From: Bacteroidia bacterium
GTDB lineage: Bacteria; Bacteroidota; Bacteroidia; Flavobacteriales; Flavobacteriaceae
Length of the DNA stretch: 64,000 nt
Reading direction: 5' to 3'
Assembly: GCA_030427585.1 (NCBI GenBank)
Contig: JAUIBW010000006.1
Coordinates: 1-64,000, forward strand
Shown here: positions 61,914 to 64,000 of the stretch, one piece after another
Numbering within the stretch: the first letter of the stretch is position 1
How the letters are laid out: each line of letters opens with the position of its first letter
Notes under the pieces: generated by a model
The model's input: the letters and a program-made list of their open reading frames with translations, nothing else
What the model was told of the DNA's origin: nothing
Database searches by the model: none
Position numbers and translations under genes: made by a program

Positions 61914-63731
61914 TTATATATCTAAATCAAAAGAGGAACGTAACTTATCAATAAGGGGGTTTTTTTCTCTTAATTTTTCATATTTATCTTGGGGAGTGAA
62001 AGCATATTTTTTAGAAGCTTCTTCATTTACAATAATCTTTAGCTCAATACTGTAGTTTTTTAATTTTTTGAACATAAACTGCAATAACCCAGATTGTGCA
62101 GCTTCCATATCAACTTTCATCGATTGATTAGGTAATTCTAATAAAATACAATCTTCGTCAAGGGTTGGGATATTCATAGCAAACATAGATCCAATAATAC
62201 GCTCTCCCTTTTTATCTTGCATTTTACCATACTCTATCCAGACCGCTTGCATTTGTGATTCTGTAAATTTTTCTTTTGGTAAATTTTTGGGATCAATTAT
62301 TTGCTCTTCTTTACTTTCTTCATGTTCTTTCTTCCTTTTAATACTACTTAATGATAGGCCAGAAGTTCTACGTTCTCTATGTATTAAACCCAGTTTTTTC
62401 TCTACTACTACAGGAGTTTTAGCTATAATTGTACTTTCAGAATTATCTTTTTGAATATCAGATTTTGCGTCTTTGTTTTGTGTAATCTCAGAAACGGTAG
62501 TAGCAGAAGGTCCTGTTTTTTCTTCTACTTGAGGAAGTGTATTGTTTTGCTTTTCAGTTTCGGTTTTTTCTAAAGTCTTTTCTTTTACTTCAGATGAAAT
62601 TTTAACGGGCTTAATTCCTTTTTCCTTAAAGTAAGAAGGAGGAATTATGTAGGGTTTGTCATTTTTTTTTTCTCCATCCACAAGGATAGAGGCAAGTTGC
62701 ATTAGGCATAACTCGACCAGCAATCTTTGATTGCGACTAGTTTTATATTTTAGGTCACAATCATTAGCAAGTTCAATACCCTTAATAAGAAAAGCATGTG
62801 TGGCTTTTTGCGATTGCTCTAAATATTTAGTTTTTGTTTGTTGTCCCACTTCGAGAAGATTGATAGTAGCTTGATTTTTGCATACTAATAAATCTCTAAA
62901 GTGTGATGCAAGGCCCGATATAAAATGATGCCCATCAAAACCCTGAGCAAGAATTTCGTTAAATTCTATAAGGAGTTGTGGGATATTATTCTCAAGTATT
63001 AAATCGGTAGTTTTGAAATAAGTTTCATAATCTAATACATTCAGGTTTTCGGTTACTGCCTGTCTGGTTAAATTTTTTCCACTAAAGCTAACAACTCTAT
63101 CAAAGATTGATAGCGCATCTCGCATTGCCCCATCTGCTTTTTGGGCGATAATTTGCAAAGCATCTTCATCTGCGGTAATCCCCTCTTGCGTTGCTACTTG
63201 CATTAAGTGATTTTTTGCATCAGTCACGGTAATGCGTTTAAAATCAAATATTTGACAACGAGATAAAATTGTAGGTATGATTTTATGTTTTTCTGTCGTA
63301 GCCAGAATAAAAATAGCATGTTTGGGAGGCTCTTCTAATGTCTTTAAAAAGGCATTAAAGGCTGCTTGAGAAAGCATATGTACCTCATCAATAATGTACA
63401 CTTTATATTTCCCAACTTGTGGAGGGATTCGTACTTGGTCGATAAGGCTTCTAATATCATCTACAGAGTTGTTTGAAGCTGCATCGAGCTCAAAAATATT
63501 AAAAGCAAAATCTTCATCAGGGTGTTCATTTCCATCCTGATTAATTGTTTTTGCAAGAATTCTGGCACACGAAGTTTTTCCTACTCCTCTTGGTCCGGTG
63601 AATAATAAAGCTTGTGCAAGATGATTATTTTCTATAGCATTAAGGAGTGTATTGGTAATTGCTTGTTGCCCTACAACATCCTTAAATGTTTGGGGTCTAT
63701 ATTTACGTGCTGATACTATAAAATGCTCCAT
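61914..63731 (-). CDS. dnaX: DNA polymerase III subunit gamma/tau
   Basis: A 605-residue clamp-loader ATPase. The Walker A motif is GPRGVGKTS (residues about 45-53), Walker B is VYIIDEVHMLS, and the sensor motif SRCQ in TILSRCQIFDF follows. Beyond residue about 365 it has a long low-complexity, charged linker, then a C-terminal domain (from about 470) like the tau domain that contacts the polymerase. Whether a programmed frameshift makes a gamma product is not visible. A -7 box (63737-63744) lies 5 bases before the ATG, so the transcript may be leaderless. Confidence 0.94.
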   Translation of the reverse strand: MEHFIVSARKYRPQTFKDVVGQQAITNTLLNAIENNHLAQALLFTGPRGVGKTSCARILAKTINQDGNEHPDEDFAFNIFELDAASNNSVDDIRSLIDQVRIPPQVGKYKVYIIDEVHMLSQAAFNAFLKTLEEPPKHAIFILATTEKHKIIPTILSRCQIFDFKRITVTDAKNHLMQVATQEGITADEDALQIIAQKADGAMRDALSIFDRVVSFSGKNLTRQAVTENLNVLDYETYFKTTDLILENNIPQLLIEFNEILAQGFDGHHFISGLASHFRDLLVCKNQATINLLEVGQQTKTKYLEQSQKATHAFLIKGIELANDCDLKYKTSRNQRLLVELCLMQLASILVDGEKKNDKPYIIPPSYFKEKGIKPVKISSEVKEKTLEKTETEKQNNTLPQVEEKTGPSATTVSEITQNKDAKSDIQKDNSESTIIAKTPVVVEKKLGLIHRERRTSGLSLSSIKRKKEHEESKEEQIIDPKNLPKEKFTESQMQAVWIEYGKMQDKKGERIIGSMFAMNIPTLDEDCILLELPNQSMKVDMEAAQSGLLQFMFKKLKNYSIELKIIVNEEASKKYAFTPQDKYEKLREKNPLIDKLRSSFDLDI

Positions 63732-63736
63732 CGCTA

Positions 63737-63744
63737 CAAAGTTA
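63737..63744 (-). promoter_or_regulatory. Promoter -7 box 5 bases before the dnaX start codon
   Basis: The minus strand reads TAACTTTG, an exact TAnnTTTG, ending 5 bases from the ATG. This is the same spacing as at lpxD and implies a leaderless mRNA. Confidence 0.45.
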
Positions 63745-63846
63745 AAAATTGCTTACAAAAAATAAATTATAGCTATCGGTTTTTATTTTTAGTTATTAAC
63801 AGCCAAAAATAATTCTGAATTCTGATTTCTAAGTTCAGAATTATAA

Positions 63847-63854
63847 TACTTTTG
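63847..63854 (+). promoter_or_regulatory. rnpB promoter -7 box
   Basis: TACTTTTG, an exact TAnnTTTG, just upstream of the RNase P RNA sequence; the start of transcription should be near 63860. Confidence 0.6.
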
Positions 63855-63859
63855 CACAA

Positions 63860-64000
63860 AGCAGATCACCTTATCGCTCTCGATAATTCGGGGGAGGAAA
63901 GTCCGGACACCATAGCACAGTATAGCGGGTAACGCCCGTCCGTCGTAAGACGAGGACAAGTGCAGCAGAAAGTATGTACAGGTAATGCTGTAGTGAAACC
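63860..64000 (+). ncRNA. rnpB: RNase P RNA, 5' part (cut by the window edge)
   Basis: The signature GAGGAAAGTCCGGACACC (63894-63911), followed by CATAGCACAG, is the conserved P4 and J3/4 region of bacterial RNase P RNA, the catalytic RNA that matures the 5' ends of tRNAs. Further conserved parts are GTGCAGCAGAAAG (63961-63973) and GTGAAACC at the window's end. The 3' part lies beyond the window. The 5' end is estimated from the promoter. Confidence 0.95.

Noticed and set aside
1-64000. Mobile elements, CRISPR arrays, tRNA genes and phage genes
   Set aside because: No transposase, integrase, repeat-spacer array, tRNA fold or phage gene was recognised in either strand.

Overview
The window is a 64 kb AT-rich chromosomal segment of a member of the Bacteroidota, most likely family Flavobacteriaceae. 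An Aquimarina-like genus is a guess from memory, not a test. The evidence is: type IX secretion sorting domains (type A and type B), the T9SS response regulator PorX, PorP/SprF and OmpA-type cell-surface genes, a fused LpxC-FabZ, a bifunctional HisB, and repeated Bacteroidota-type promoter boxes (TAnnTTTG near -7). I found no insertion sequence, prophage, CRISPR array or tRNA gene. Most of the window looks like stable core genome.

Layout. 1-1100 is the 3' part of a TPR/histidine kinase gene. 1120-4889 (minus strand) holds a DUF4258-like membrane protein, an alanine dehydrogenase-family protein, tsaE and porX. 5029-12425 (plus) is an envelope cluster: HD hydrolase, lpxD, lpxC/fabZ, lpxA, efp, a second LpxD-like acyltransferase, an NTF2-like protein and sucD. 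12875-22016 contains an M16 peptidase lipoprotein, fabG, a VWA-like membrane protein, a prohibitin-type protein, diaminopropionate ammonia-lyase and a GNAT-NTF2 fusion. 22150-25890 is a 1246-residue T9SS-secreted propeller protein with two FN3/carbohydrate-binding modules. 26051-27497 (minus) holds two envelope proteins. 27625-35389 is a complete histidine operon (hisG-D-C-B-H-A-F-IE) preceded by a transcription attenuator whose 18-residue leader peptide has four consecutive His codons. 35543-41306 is a gliding/T9SS-type surface trio (type B secreted protein, PorP/SprF, OmpA-PD40). 41480-48289 contains rpsA, a small secreted protein, pyrR, pyrB, a small cytosolic protein, a thioredoxin-like protein, rnz and pdxH. 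48296-50497 (minus) is a large OmpA-family protein. 50886-54381 is a polyphosphate module (SixA-like phosphatase, ppk1, ppx/gppA). 54500-55060 is an outer-membrane barrel.

55078-60802 is the most unusual region. A divergent Crp/Fnr-type regulator faces a 1006-residue protein that joins an NRPS-type adenylation domain directly to a six-helix membrane domain and a ferric-reductase-like NAD(P)-binding domain, with no carrier domain. An enoyl-CoA hydratase and a predicted outer-membrane barrel follow. A 10-base motif occurs twice before the fusion gene and once before the hydratase gene, and a potentially structured RNA lies between the two. 60940-64000 ends with miaE, a tiny membrane protein, dnaX and the 5' part of the RNase P RNA gene.

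Working together: the lpx genes supply lipid A and FabZ supplies fatty-acid chain dehydration; FabG serves the same fatty-acid pathway. PorX, the type A and B secreted proteins, PorP/SprF and the OmpA proteins belong to T9SS secretion and the gliding surface. The histidine operon is self-regulated by leader translation. The polyphosphate genes make and remove polyphosphate. The adenylation-reductase locus is a candidate for an uncharacterised redox or acyl-modifying pathway controlled by its own regulator.
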